This document shows positions 24,857-36,800 of a stretch of DNA of 64,000 nucleotides, piece after piece (position 1 is the stretch's first letter; every line of letters starts with the position of its first letter). The notes below the pieces were generated by a model. That model was not told the DNA's origin, made no database searches, and was given only the letters and a program-made list of their open reading frames with translations. The translations under genes were made by a program, and so were the position numbers. Source of the DNA: Limnephilus marmoratus (lineage: Eukaryota; Arthropoda; Insecta; Trichoptera; Limnephilidae); assembly GCA_917880885.1 (NCBI GenBank), contig OU862920.1, forward strand, positions 1,674,001 through 1,738,000. Reading direction: 5' to 3'.

Positions 24857-25085
24857 TCGGGGGATCAACTGTCGGGGGATTAACTGTCGGGGGATTAACT
24901 GTCGGGGGATCAACTGCCGGGGATCAATTATCGGGTGATCAAGTGTCGGGGGATCAACTGTCGGGGGATCAACTATCGGGTGATCAACTGTTGGGGGATC
25001 AACGGTCGGGGGATCAACTATCGGGTGATCAACTGTCGGGGGATCAATTATCGGGCGATCAACTGTCGGGGGACCAACTGTCAGG
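24857..25085. repeat. 15-bp minisatellite
   Basis: About 15 units of a TCGGGGGATCAACTG-type repeat with point variants (TCGGGTGATCAACTA, TCGGGCGATC). Long frames on both strands are by-products of the 15-bp period (five codons). The units are contiguous, with no spacers. Confidence 0.9.
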
Positions 25086-25570
25086 TCATCGCTCTTTATT
25101 ATGGGAAAAATTATAAGCAAGAATATTTTATTGAGCCTCCTTTAGACATTTTTTTTAAACCATTTATACAATACAAGTGATTTCAATAAATTTTCAAGAA
25201 AATATTATCTACACATCTCATCCCAATTGAAAATATTTGAAAGTAAATGTAGGGCTTTAGCCATCATCTAAATATTATATATATGTATATATCTTATTTA
25301 TTTAATTAAATATTACACAAACTTAGATAATACATTTTGCTAGCAATACGTACACAAGTTAAAGGTAACCTTAAATACAAAGATAAATATGATTAGGCCT
25401 AACTATGAAGCATTTGGCATCATACAAATGATCTTGTTTGGTAATTAATTTATATTCTCTCGTATAACTTTACTAGTAACATTTGATTTGTTTTAAAAGC
25501 CATGAATTCATAGGAATTCTTTTTAATGTTTATTCTGCACAATAGTCACAATTACTCCCAACCGCCTGAA
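25086..25570. other. AT-rich spacer
   Basis: Nothing recognised. Confidence 0.4.
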
Positions 25571-25860
25571 GCCTATCGTTCGAATTGGAGTATGTTACGA
25601 TGCTGAAAGTGTTGGAGAAAGGAAGAAGATGGGGAAGAGGAAGATGGGGAAGCTCCTGGCTTAGATCTAGTCAGCAAACCCGGCCAAAGCCATTTTGAAC
25701 AACGTTACTATTCAGAACGGTGGTCCTACACCGGGGCGATACTAAGTGTATCTTCCACTTATATTATTTTTAATGTTTAAATTGCCAGGATTTGAACCCG
25801 CGACCTTCTTCCGATTCTTAACTTATTCTTCGACCACCAAGGCCGTCGATTGAAATTATG
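25571..25860 (-). repeat. SINE-A, full-length-like tRNA-derived copy
   Basis: On the minus strand: head with A box-like TGGTGGTCGAAGAATAAG and B box GGTTCAAATCC (25860-25785). Then the body with GACCACCGTTCTGAATAG, AAATGGCTTTGGCCGG and TGCTGACTAGATCT, then a CCCCATCTTCCTCTTCCCC tail. This copy links the tRNA-like head to the SINE-A body seen elsewhere. Confidence 0.7.
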
Positions 25861-26495
25861 AATGTTGACCAAGGATTGGAATGAATATTTTTCTTCGTGC
25901 TTTAAATAATTTTACTATTCCGAAATCAACACACGTTTTTTTTATTTCTGTTTTAGCAGATTACAATATACCTAAATTTATGCAGGATTGCAGGAAGCCA
26001 TTTTATTTTTAAAAGTTTTTCGTATTAATTTATCTAAAATATGTACATTGACTTAGGTTATAAAATACATTTAAAAATTTACTAAACATTGTGCTGTTAT
26101 AAAATAAATTAACTAAAATAAAGATTGATTTTTTTTAAATTACAATCACGCGTAAAACTTTCAATTACCATACCTATAATTTAACCGTTCAAAGTAAATA
26201 CTTAATACATTTTATACTAATCTTCATCCTTAAACAACATTATAAAACAGTATTGTTCGCCAAAATGAATCAGTAAAATATAATATTACAATAGATTGAA
26301 ATTCATCTATAAATAATAATATAAATTCCTCAAATATAAATATAAATACAAATAACTCAAATATAAATTCCTCAAAACACATTTCAGCTAATTACTGTTT
26401 GATGACAACAGGGTATTTTTACTTTTTTTCGTGAGAAAAATGAAGAAAATTTTTTCGATAATGAATGTATTTTTCATTTACTTTTATGTTGCTTT
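25861..26495. other. AT-rich spacer
   Basis: Nothing recognised apart from short AAATATAAAT runs. Confidence 0.4.
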
Positions 26496-26779
26496 GGGGT
26501 CGTCCATTAATCACGTGATGTTTTTTAGCAACTTTTTAATCTCCCCCTCCCCCCCGTGGTGATACGTAGTGAAGTTTTAGACTAACCCCCCCCCCCTCCC
26601 CTCCCTCCAAAATCACGTGTATTTTTTTAGTACAAAGTATTAAGAAATTTTCAGAATATTATCACGAAAAATAAATACACGTGATATCTCATTATACCCC
26701 CCCCCTGGTGATATTTCCTGATTTTTTCCGAACCTCCCCCCCCCCCCTTTCGAGCTTGACGTGATTAATGGACGACCCC
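26496..26779. mobile_element. MITE (GGGGTCGTCCATTAAT)
   Basis: Left terminus GGGGTCGTCCATTAATCACG; right terminus is its inverse, ending ATTAATGGACGACCCC. A second internal inverted pair (AATCACGTGTATTT with AAATACACGTGAT) and several poly-C runs lie inside. Flanks TTT and TTA are compatible with a three-base TWA/TTA-type duplication. Confidence 0.75.
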
Positions 26780-26934
26780 TTAATAAATTTTCTATAAAAT
26801 GTGCCATTTTCGATCTTCCGCCAAAATTTCGTTGTTATTCGTGAATTCGGCGGCATTGACGTCACGCCGGCCAACGTTAGTGACAGCCGTTAGCGTTTTC
26901 TTTGTCAAAATGACGTTGTAGTCAGTTAGAACTA

Positions 26935-27216
26935 AAAATATTGAAATACAAAAGAGATGTGCTATGATGTCCGCGCGACTGTCGGCGGACTACTACCTAA
27001 TTGAAAATCCCTTCTGAAAAAGATTTTTTGAAGGTGTGCATTAGTATTAGTTAACAATATAGTTTGAATACGGAAAGAATTCGTTCATTTAGTTTAACGT
27101 TAGTTTAGTTTATTCGTTAATTGGTTCAATATCGACGACACCCGGAAGCGCACTCCCACCCAATAAAAACTGCGGATAGCACAACTCTTATATTTCAATA
27201 TCTTTGGATGGAACCG
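26935..27216. mobile_element. Second copy of the 325-bp hAT-like MITE
   Basis: Shares AAAGAATTCGTTCATTTAG, GACACCCGGAAGCGCA and the terminal TATTTCAATATCTTTG with the element at 13468-13792, but here without Penelope-like coding flanks. Flanking octamers GTTAGAAC and GATGGAAC agree at six of eight positions, a decayed target duplication. Confidence 0.7.
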
Positions 27217-28004
27217 TTTCGGAAAGTTAATAATTTAATAATTTAATAATTTATGAAAATGTTAAAATTACACATTTTTAGCACAATGATTAGAAAAATA
27301 AACTTAAAACCTTCCACACATTTTTAAATTGATTGTAAAAATACCCCATTCATGGTAGTTGGTTATTCTATACAGATTTTATAATTAGGAGAATAATATA
27401 AAATCAAGAATTATAAACCAATTTTGTTAGGTACATTTAGCTATAAATTTAAATTTTTATCAAAATATATTTTTGGTACTTTATTCGTTTCCTCATTTCC
27501 ATCCCTGTAACCGTCGTGATAATATTATTAGGTCTACCTACTTTAATTAAACATCCAACTAAAACAAGTAAATTACAAGCCTCATAGGCTCGCCTCTTTT
27601 ATAACAGCTTTCCGACCTACCCACTACCCACATTAATAAATATAGATAATAAATTAATTATTTCGTCACGAGAAAATTTTAGTCATACACAATTTAAAAA
27701 TATAATAAAATTTAAAGTTTTGTCAATCACGAACATAATACAATAAAAATGGTTTGATTAAATTCAAAGTTTCAAAAGAGAACAGAAGGTTGATTCTGTA
27801 ACTTTTGCGTAATCAGCGTTACTAGACAAAAAAGGCAATGCCGGATGTCGAAAAGCGATTCTTATCGGTTGTAAAATTTCTGTGATTTTCTACGGCTTTC
27901 AATGGCTTGTCTATGCCTATCGTGTGTTGATGTCAGTTGGTATGTATTAATCACCAACTTAAAAGCACGAACTAAAATTTATTAGTTGTTATTACTTTCA
28001 TGTG
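27217..28004. other. AT-rich spacer
   Basis: No gene or repeat recognised. Confidence 0.4.
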
Positions 28005-28398
28005 AGCCTAATAGGCGTTCATAAGTGGACTACCCGCTCGTAGTATTATTTAAGTTTTTGCATGCGATGACATCCGATTCGCAAATTTTCGCGCGACTAA
28101 CATTTCAAGACGATCGGATGCGCGGCATTTTTCATACAAAACTTAATTATGGGTTTGAGTCCAAAATACCCAACCAAATCAAATAAATATTTTTCTTATC
28201 AAAAGGTATAGCAAATAAATATATCTAATATGGAAATGAACTACTCAAATCCATAATTAAGTTTTGTAAGAAAAATGCCGCGCATCCGTTCGTCTTGAAA
28301 TGTTAGTCGCGCGAAAATTTGCGAATCGGATGTCATCGCATGCAAAAACTTAAATAATTCCACGAGCGGGTAGTCCACTTATGAACGCCTATTAGGCT
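28005..28398. mobile_element. Foldback element with about 155-bp inverted arms
   Basis: The left arm begins AGCCTAATAGGCGTTCATAA and the right arm ends with its inverse. Arms (28005-28160 and 28243-28398) are almost perfectly complementary, with GCATGCGATGACATCCGA and GTCGCGCGAAAATTTGCG visible in both. The loop is about 80 bp. There is no coding capacity. Confidence 0.85.
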
Positions 28399-28439
28399 TA
28401 GGAATACACGGCAAACGCTCTGTCTTCTTTGGAGTTAGC

Positions 28440-29020
28440 GTAATTTAATTTTAACCCCTCTAATAAAAGCTAATTTGTTCGCTTGGGGTCTACCTACATT
28501 GGTCTCATATAAATAGTTGTCTCCCTTATTATCGTTCTGAGAAATATGATCTAAACAGTATTAGAAAGAGAAAACACCACGCTTTATATTCAAATCTAAA
28601 TAATTCAAATATACACCTTTACACCTTGAAACAAATGTTTCCGACCGCAATTTAAAAAAATACTTTGGGAATTTAAAAAAATATATTTTCGCATAAAACG
28701 ATAAAAAAGTAAAGTGAAGATGGCGTTTATAATACATTTGTTCTATAAAATGTGTGCATGTGTTTTTTTTTCATTATTCGTAATTTTGGTTAGAAACCGA
28801 AAGGTGAGCCTTTTTAAAACTTTTCAAAGTTTGCATTAGAAAATATTGTATTTAAAATATATCTTTATTTCGAAGTATAAAACTTGAAAGCTTCTTTCAC
28901 CACTTTTCAAAACAAGTTTTTTTTATTTTCGGATAGTTAAGAAAGATTCTATTTATTTGGATTTTATTGTAATACGGAAATATGTTGACCTTCGGACAAA
29001 GTAGGCTTGAGGCCTGAGGA
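28440..29020 (+). repeat. Diverged duplication, left copy
   Basis: Colinear with 31450-32230: shared TTTTAACCCCTC, GAAATATGA.CTAAAC, AGAAAGAGAAAACAC, AAACGGAAATAT-like and GAGGCCT.AGG landmarks in the same order. No convincing frame is conserved between copies. Confidence 0.6.
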
Positions 29021-29086
29021 TTATGAATTGGTAACAAGCGTAGGATTTAGTAAGTTAGCGCTATGTGGAATACCATCTTTCGTCTC

Positions 29087-29209
29087 TTTGGAATAACAAT
29101 GTTCCATCTGTTGCTGTAACGTAATACCATACTGAACTCTAAAGAAGCTTACTATAGATCCCTTTATGGCATTACGTTACCGCGTTAGATGGAACCTTGT
29201 TATTCCAAA
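29087..29209. mobile_element. MITE-like inverted repeat
   Basis: TTTGGAATAACAATGTTCCA at the left pairs with TGGAACCTTGTTATTCCAAA at the right. The arms continue through GTAACGTAATACCA against TGGCATTACGTTAC. Confidence 0.65.
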
Positions 29210-30487
29210 AGGTTGATTTCAAAAAACTGTCAAAACGTGTCGTATTTAACACGTGTTAGTTAGGCTTTCGCTAAAGTTATAGAATCACCCTTCAGCTGTG
29301 ATTTGACTATGAGAGATAAATGATTCAAATTCTTATACTTCTTTCGTATAATGGAGAGTCCGAGGGTTACATCTGCGAGCCAGTCTAGGGCCTCAGGCAC
29401 CGCCCTGCGGATCTCATCAATCCCATCGTGGAATTAATGGAGCGATTAATGAAAATAATAAACATTGATAATTTTACAATTAATAAACAATATTTGTATT
29501 ATACAAAAAATAGATCTAATTATTACTAATTCCAGTGGGCGGACCTTGTGCTGTGATGGTGTGCGAATGTTTACACGGAATAGTTGTGCCTGTGTGCGTA
29601 GTTGCGGCTCGTGTTAGGCTCCATTTCCGTGTCCACGGATTCCGGATTCCTGCAAAATGGTAAACAATGTAAGGTCTACGAGAGTCAACGAGCACGGAGA
29701 ACAATTAACATACATATATTTTTTTTTAAAAGAAAGACAAACTTTCCCCGGTTACGAATAACATGACAATATTTACTATCATCACAGTAAGCGCAAAATG
29801 TTGCTCGTATTGTGATGGAGGACATAGCCAGCCTAGGAATCGAACACACGACATATAGTGATTTATTTTGGGTGTATTATACCACCTTCTTTAGCCGATG
29901 TTTCGGACAGCGTTACAGTGTTTATCAAATCTTAAATTATTTTTTATGAGTTTGTTATTAATTTTCTCTCATTTAATAAATCAATACCAAAATGACAATT
30001 GAACAAATTTACAGACAGATGAAATACAACAGGACATCGCTACGGTCAGTCAAAAAATTTGTAACTGTAAATTTTTTATTCTAAATGCAAAGGTTAATCT
30101 GGTAGCATCTACTCGTAATGAAATTCGGTAAATTAAACTCCAAAAAAATACCGCACACATTTTACCGCGAGCCATTCTTTGGAATTGCGTTTATCTATCT
30201 GAAATAATTGTTGACATAATAAAATAAAATAATATAGTAGACATGATAATAGCCAGGTATAATAATTACAATAGGAATTATTGCAATATAATAGGAAATA
30301 AAATGAATGAAATAACACTTCTGCTGTGTTAGCCGTATTTGGTTATATTAATTTTTTAAGTGTTGTGTGATATGAAGAGTTCTTAGCGTTGATGGTGAGT
30401 TTCAAAAGTTAATACATTATAACAGTTGACAGTGATGGGGACATCAGTGATATCAAAAATAAATCCTTGAAAATGATGGGATTCATA
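29210..30487. other. Gene-free stretch with SINE and Penelope-end traces
   Basis: 29740-29860 on the minus strand has a B box-like GTTCGATTCC (SINE trace). 29875-29930 is a decayed reverse copy of the Penelope-like 3' end (CCTTCTTTAGCC and GTTTCGGACAGCG), its hammerhead core degenerate. Otherwise nothing. Confidence 0.45.
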
Positions 30488-30853
30488 CAGGGTGTTAAGG
30501 GACGTACTTGACTTACTTTAACCACTTACTGATATTATTTGGAGTAAAAAATGTACATCAAATTTTGGTCTTCGGTGACTTTTTTGATGATTTTTTTTTC
30601 AATTTTTTTGTCTTCAAGTTCAAACAAAAAACATTTCTTCCGCATGTCGTCACTGGTCACTCAGCCAAGTAACCGACCAACCCCTCACCTCGCCTCCAAC
30701 TGTCCAACACCTATCATTTTTTATGTTTTTGTAGAAAAAATAAAAATAAAAAAAACCTCTCACCCTAGGCAAAAATTTCAATTACATTTTTTACTCCAAA
30801 TAATGTCACGAATCACCGGTTAAAGTAAGTCAAGTACGTCCCTTAACACCCTG
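30488..30853. mobile_element. MITE with TA target duplication (Tc1/mariner-like)
   Basis: CAGGGTGTTAAGGGACGTAC at the left, its inverse at the right, TA on both sides. Inverted arms extend to about 60 bp with gaps (TTGACTTACTTTAACC and GGTTAAAGTAAGTCAA; TTATTTGGAGTAAAAAATGT and its inverse). The 366-bp element has no transposase. The 90-codon frame inside is low complexity. Confidence 0.8.
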
Positions 30854-31449
30854 TATATCAAAAGAATATCATAATATCAAAACCATTCAAAATGCACATT
30901 GGTCAGAAGCAAATTGGAATATGGAGTGTTATCTGGAACCCAAACCATTTAAAATATTCAAAAACTATACATAAAAACTCCTAAGATTATTTATTATCAT
31001 TTAAATTTGAACAAAATGCCTTACTCCAATCTTGCGAGGAACGACTCAACACTTTAATTTTATTATCCTGGAAAAAAGAAGACAATTTGCTGACTCAATA
31101 TGATAACACAAAATTGTTCAAGATGAACTTCAAACCACTCTTTTTGTTTGAGCAATATTAACATTAAAGTTCAGAAAAAACGTAATTTAAAGAAGTCACA
31201 ATATATTCCATTTTCACTTATTTAATAACAATATTGCCTACTTCAATCCACTGTCTCGAATGTGTCATCTGCATAATACTATTGAATGTGGCTAAATAAA
31301 TATCTTGCAAACACTCACTTGAAAAATGAAAATAATCTGACTTGTCAGGGAGAATATATTTATATTCTACTAACTTCACATGTCACGGAGAATAGTCATA
31401 TTTTAGTTCGAAAGAGAATGGTTGTTTATTACTCTATTTATTATTATGC

Positions 31450-32230
31450 CTTTACATCATATTTTAACCCCTCAGGTTAATTTGTTCTTGTTTTAGAAAA
31501 ACTAATATAGGTCTTTTAGAAATCGTTGTGACTCCCTTACAGAAATATGACCTAAACTGTGCTAGAAAGAGAAAACACGGTGCTCTATATTAAAATCTAA
31601 AAGTAGACCACGTAATAATTATAATATACACTTTTATGAAACCAAAGTTTCCGTTCAATTTGAAAAGAAAATTTAACTTTTGGAATTTTTTATTAATTAT
31701 TTTTACATAAACCGACTAAAAAGTGAGTTGACGATAACATTTATAATACGTTTGCCTGATACATTTGTGTGTTTTTTTTATTTCTTTCATAATCAGTTAT
31801 TTTAATTTTAAGATGAGCCATTTTAAAAACTATTTTACGTTTGCATTAAAAAAAAATTGTACTTTAAAAATTATATTCAATTCAATTCAATTCAATTCAA
31901 TTCAATTCAATTCAATTCAATTTATTTTATTCTTTCAAAAACATTACAAAATTTAAAATTTCAATGCGTTTTTAAAATACATTTGTAACAGTATTACATT
32001 AAACATAAATATAAATGGTAAGCAAAAAAAAAACTATATGAGCATCAATTGAGCTTGCCTTATATATTTATTTAGAATTATAAAACTGCTTAAAGCTTAT
32101 ATCATCACCATTCGAAAACAGTTTTTAGTTTTCGGAGGCGTTCAGAAATATTAAATTTATTTTGATTTTATTGCGAAACGGAAATATTGTGATCTTCTGA
32201 CAAAATAGGCCCGAGGCCTAAGGGTTGACC
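31450..32230 (+). repeat. Diverged duplication, right copy
   Basis: Second copy of 28440-29020. It is longer because a pentanucleotide array (31874-31922) and about 160 bp of extra AT-rich sequence interrupt it. Confidence 0.6.
31874..31922. repeat. Pentanucleotide microsatellite (AATTC)n
   Basis: About nine perfect AATTC-type units in a row inside the duplicated segment. Confidence 0.95.
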
Positions 32231-32388
32231 TTTTGTTTTATTTTTTTATCTCTCTCTATATTTTTTTGTTCATCTTGTTATTCTTTATTATTATTAGCCC
32301 GTCTACACAGAGAAAAACTAATCTCAAACTGTGCATTCTGTGAACATTTTTAAGTAGTCGGGAAACACGACAAACATGCGCCCAACAT

Positions 32389-32701
32389 TTGTACAAGGTT
32401 GACATTAGTCACATGAGAACAGGTCGTTTCTATGACTCGTTCTTGAGTTCAACGGCTCGGCTGTGGAACGTTTTGTCGGCCTCTGTGTTTCCTCCCTCCT
32501 ACAACATAGGTCTCTTCAGGACCCGTGTTCACTCCTTCCTTTCCTCAAAAAGACCCTCCACACAGCATCTTCAAAGATGACATAGGCCCTGAGGGAAGTT
32601 ATTTTACAGGGCCTCCTGTGTGGAGTTATGTATTAAAAGTGTTATTAACATCTACCCTAATCTGTAAATGTTCAAATAATTAAATGTATAAATAAATAAA
32701 G
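32389..32701 (+). mobile_element. LINE 3' end (ORF2 C-terminus, hairpin and tail)
   Basis: The frame 32389-32580 reads RTGRFYDSFLSSTARLWN, then LFRTRVHSFLSSKR. This is the C-terminal signature of a non-LTR ORF2 (WN..LP..V.P and F..RV). Its 3' UTR holds CTCCACACAGCATC and, inverted, CTGTGTGGAG, and it ends in TAAATAAATAAAG. The copy is heavily 5'-truncated. Its tail stops 10 bp from the channel gene's last coding exon. Confidence 0.75.
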
Positions 32702-32711
32702 AATGCACAAG

Positions 32712-33803
32712 TTACCTCAATTCCACTCTGTTGAGCCTCTGTTTGAACTTGGCCTGAGAGGAAGCCACCTGCGCCGTGAGCCTCGCCAGGCGGGCGCTGA
32801 CAGTATGCAACATCCCCTGCATTCTAACCACACGGGTCTCCAGCGACTCCGTCGTATGCTGCGCTCCGCGGAACGCATCCTCGTCTAGCAGTCCATCCTT
32901 GCGCAGGATCTGACACCCTCGCTCGGTCAGAGAAGCCCTGGCATCGGGGTAGTCTGCTAGAGCCTCCCAAAGGTCTCGCTTAGCCAAACAGAACAGGTCA
33001 GAATAACCGGAAGAACGGACGTTTGCAGTACGCCTGTTTCCTGTGCGGTTCCCCGCTATCTCCAACACGCTTACCTCCCCGAATACGGACCCAGCGCTCA
33101 AAGTTGCGAGCACAGTCTTTCCATCATCTGCAACAACCGTCAGCTTACCCCTTTTGACGATGTACATCTCTTTTCCCACATCTCCTTTTCGGCAAATGTA
33201 ATCACCCGGACTGAACACTTGCAGTCGAAGCTTCAGTACCAAGGCTTCGAGTAAGCCTGGTTCACAATCTTGGAAGATGCGCACTTGTCGCAAGGTGTCG
33301 AGGTGAACTCTGATAGCGATTTCCGCCTTGAGTTTGTCAGGCAAAGCCGACAGAACGCGCTCTTCGTCCAGCGCCCCACTTTGGGCCCAGGTGTAGGCAA
33401 ACCATCGGATGACTCGAGCCTCCAACTCGCCTCCGACTTTCCGGAAAGCCATGTACTGTTTCACCCCATCCATCCTGTTTTGAAATTCCACTCTCGCTAC
33501 ATTCATGTTAGATATCATGGATCCGATGTTTCCCACAATGGTAGCGAAGATCAAAACGCCAGCGAGGAAGTCAGCAACAACGAAAAGATATTCGGCGTCG
33601 TTTTCAGGTTGTGGAGTTTCCCCGATGGTAGTCAGAGTAAGAGTCGACCAGTAGAAGCTGTAGATGTACTGGCGGGCGAGCGTGGAGTTCCGGGAACCGT
33701 TCAGGTTATAAACCCAGTTGTCTGTGCCGAATCCCAGCGCGTAACTAATTGCGAAGTACAGGCAAGCGTTCCAGTGAATTAACACTAAAATCGCCAACAC
33801 AAC
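32712..33803 (-). CDS. CngA: CNG channel exon: S5, pore, S6, C-linker, CNBD, coiled coil
   Basis: Acceptor TTTCAG|GTT at 33804-33805 on the minus strand, phase 0. The open frame runs 363 codons to TAA at 32712-32714. The final codons read through GAATTGAG|GTAACT, which is also a strong 5' splice site. The true C-terminus could therefore be spliced to a further exon left of here; the stop given is the unspliced reading. A plus-strand frame at 33270-33782 is its shadow. Confidence 0.92.
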   Translation of the reverse strand, partial: VVLAILVLIHWNACLYFAISYALGFGTDNWVYNLNGSRNSTLARQYIYSFYWSTLTLTTIGETPQPENDAEYLFVVADFLAGVLIFATIVGNIGSMISNMNVARVEFQNRMDGVKQYMAFRKVGGELEARVIRWFAYTWAQSGALDEERVLSALPDKLKAEIAIRVHLDTLRQVRIFQDCEPGLLEALVLKLRLQVFSPGDYICRKGDVGKEMYIVKRGKLTVVADDGKTVLATLSAGSVFGEVSVLEIAGNRTGNRRTANVRSSGYSDLFCLAKRDLWEALADYPDARASLTERGCQILRKDGLLDEDAFRGAQHTTESLETRVVRMQGMLHTVSARLARLTAQVASSQAKFKQRLNRVELR

Positions 33804-36800
33804 CTGAAAGTAGAAACAAAGAAGAAAATTCTTTATATATTTCATTTTATAAATCAAGAAGGAAAAATAACACAAAACTTTTCCTTTGACGCTTGGAGCT
33901 GTCAATTAAATTCAGAAATTGACAACACAAAGGAACGCGTGTGTAGAAAATGTCTAATAAAGTGGTACTCTATAGGACACCCGCTATCATTTACCTCTCA
34001 AAGGAATTTCCCGCCTTCCAAATATGTATAAGAATTCCTATCATACTTCACGGAATAAAGAAAAAATTTAATTTTTTAAATTTAAAAAAAAATTGTGCAA
34101 TTCGAACGAAGTTCGATAATCACGTAAATTTTTGGTTTAATTGTTTGAATCAATAATTTAAAAAAAATCAGTTTTGGTAATGTGCTGAGTTTTGGCCTTC
34201 GCTCATAGAGAAACTGAAAAAAAAACAGTTGTCGACACAATCAACGAATCACGAAATCAACCTCCAAAACAAAATCGATATTTTTCTGATCTGACATGTC
34301 AAAACATGACAAAACTTGACAGTCTATGAGCCGCTACCATGGCAACCTGTCAACAATGCAACTGAAATGCAACCAGCGCTGCTGGTCGCCGCGGCAGTCG
34401 CATTTCAGTTGCCATGGTAACGGCTCACGAACTGTCAAGTTTTAATTTATCCGCATAATATGAAAAGTTCATTACGCAAAAAATACTACGTAATTATTTT
34501 ATTATAACTTTACGTGCAAGTATATTAATATTTGCCTAATAAATTCACACTAAAATAAATTTAAACTAGACGTGTTCGAAGGAAAGGATTATTTAGTGGT
34601 TATCAAACTTCTGACGATAAAATGAGTAATGTGTATTATTTTTATAAATATATAATACTAGCTGGGTTACCCGGCTTCGCTCAGGACAACATTCGAGAGT
34701 GTTCTGGAAAGTTTCACATTGATGTGAAACTTTCTACAGCTCTATCAAACCTTACAGAAATTTCCGGAACTTTCAAGACTCATCTACGTACTCCGCCACT
34801 CCTTCCAGAATTTTATACTACTTTATCGAACCTTCTAGAAGTTTTTGGAAACTTCTGGACTCACGGTTAAACTCCGCCACTCTTTCCAGAACTTTTTACA
34901 GCTTTATCGAACCTTCTTAACTTTCCGGAACCTTCTAGACTCGCTGACATACTCCTCCACTTCTTCAAGAACATTCCAGAGTTTTATCGAATTTTCTAGA
35001 AGTTTCCGGAATCTTCTAGACTCTTCTTGAAATATCTAGAGTCTTCTTGGAATTTCCAGCCCTTATATCTTCAAAAGCAAGCCCTTTAGGTAAACACGAA
35101 TACCCTTATTCCCTAGGGGGGATAGAGATCTACCATACCATATAACTCTCTTGATCGTACCGGCACTCGTTTCTGAGTTTTTGCGTTCCGCACGTTTTTT
35201 TGGACTTTCTTTTATAATATATATTGATTATATTTTAAAATAAACAAACAGAACAGATTTTCTAGACTTACAGGATATTATCAAAATGTACGGGGAATGC
35301 GTACAAAATTGCACCAACTTAAAACTAACTCCCCAATCTTCTCACACGACATTCTGTTTTTAACTGAAACATGGTTAAATGCTGACATCAGCTCGTCTGA
35401 ATTAGGCCTACATCACTATACCACATATCGTTCTGATCGAAATTCTTTTACGAGCAAAAAGTCTAACGGAGGAGGTGTGATGCTGTGCGTATCCAAGAAT
35501 ATATCATCTACTAAATTACCGGTTAAACACAAAAGTGTTGAACAAATTTTTGTATTGCTCAATATACCTAATGGAAAAATTATTATCGGCTGTGTCTATA
35601 TCCCACCTGCATCTGATTTGCAAACATATAAAAATCACATTGATGACATAGAAGTACTCAAATTCAAATATCCTAAAGCAAAATTCATTATTGCCGGTGA
35701 TTATAACCTTCCCAACTGGACCAGCCAAGATGACAATGGACCTGCTACAAACCAAGCAGAATTACAGTGTGATAAATGCAGTGAAATTCGTGATATGTCT
35801 TTATTCTTGGGACTAACTCAATCAAACAAGATTTTCAACTTTAACAATCGAATGTTGGATTTAGTATTTTCAAGTGATTCGAAAATAATGGTTGAACTAT
35901 CCGACGAATTATTATTACCGTTAGATCAATACCACCCACCATTGGATATTATCATAACAAATATGCCTTTAACATCTTCAAAAAAAACAAGTGCCCCATC
36001 GTATAACTTTTCCAAAGCTGAATACCATCATATTATTGAGTACCTTATCCAAACAGATTGGTCCTTTTTAGATGAGGAAAATAATATAAATGATCAATTA
36101 GAACACTTTTACTCGATTTTAAATACCTCTATAGAACAATTTGTTCCCAGGGTTAGCTTCAAATCATCTTATTATCCGAAATGGTTTACAAAAGAATTAA
36201 CTAATTTAATTAATAAAAAAAAATGTATCCACAGAAAATATAAACATACCAGAAATCCTAACGATTATATAACATTTACTAAACTACGAAAACAATGTAA
36301 AGAACTATCAATAAAATGCTATAGTAACTATGTTAACGTAATAGAAAATGAGGTACGTCATCACAATGTGAAAAAATTCTGGAATTTTACTAAATCTCAG
36401 CGAAACGATAACTGTGGATATCCTAATAACATGTATTTTAAAGAAAAATGTGCTGACAGTATCGAGGGTATAGTTAATCTCTTTGCTGACTCATTTAAAA
36501 GTGTTTACGACAAAGATATTCCTGTTAATGCAGTCTCCACTACTTCAGTGGAAGAGTCATTAAACCTAAGCCAATGTTTCATAAAATTAGAATCTTTAAA
36601 AAGGGGCATAAACGCATTGGATAGTAATAAATCTGCTGGACCTGATGGTATTCCTCCCATATTTTTAATAACTTGCATTGATAGTTTGATATATCCCATA
36701 CAAAAACTTTTTAACAAATCCTTAGCATCTGGCTGTTTTCCGGCTCTGTGGAAAAAGAGTTATTTAACGCCTATTCATAAAAAAGGAGACAAAAGCGATA

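Noticed and set aside
24857..25085. CRISPR-like array
   Set aside because: Units are contiguous 15-bp repeats without unique spacers, in an animal genome.
24692..25120. Proline/aspartate-repeat protein (DPPTVDPPTVD)
   Set aside because: Translation of the 15-bp minisatellite; the period is a multiple of three, so any frame stays open.
29885..29930. Working hammerhead on the minus strand
   Set aside because: The CTGATGA core is mutated; only the GAAAC side and stem II remain.
33270..33782. 170-codon plus-strand frame
   Set aside because: Exact antisense of the CNG channel pore and nucleotide-binding exon, with no domain of its own.
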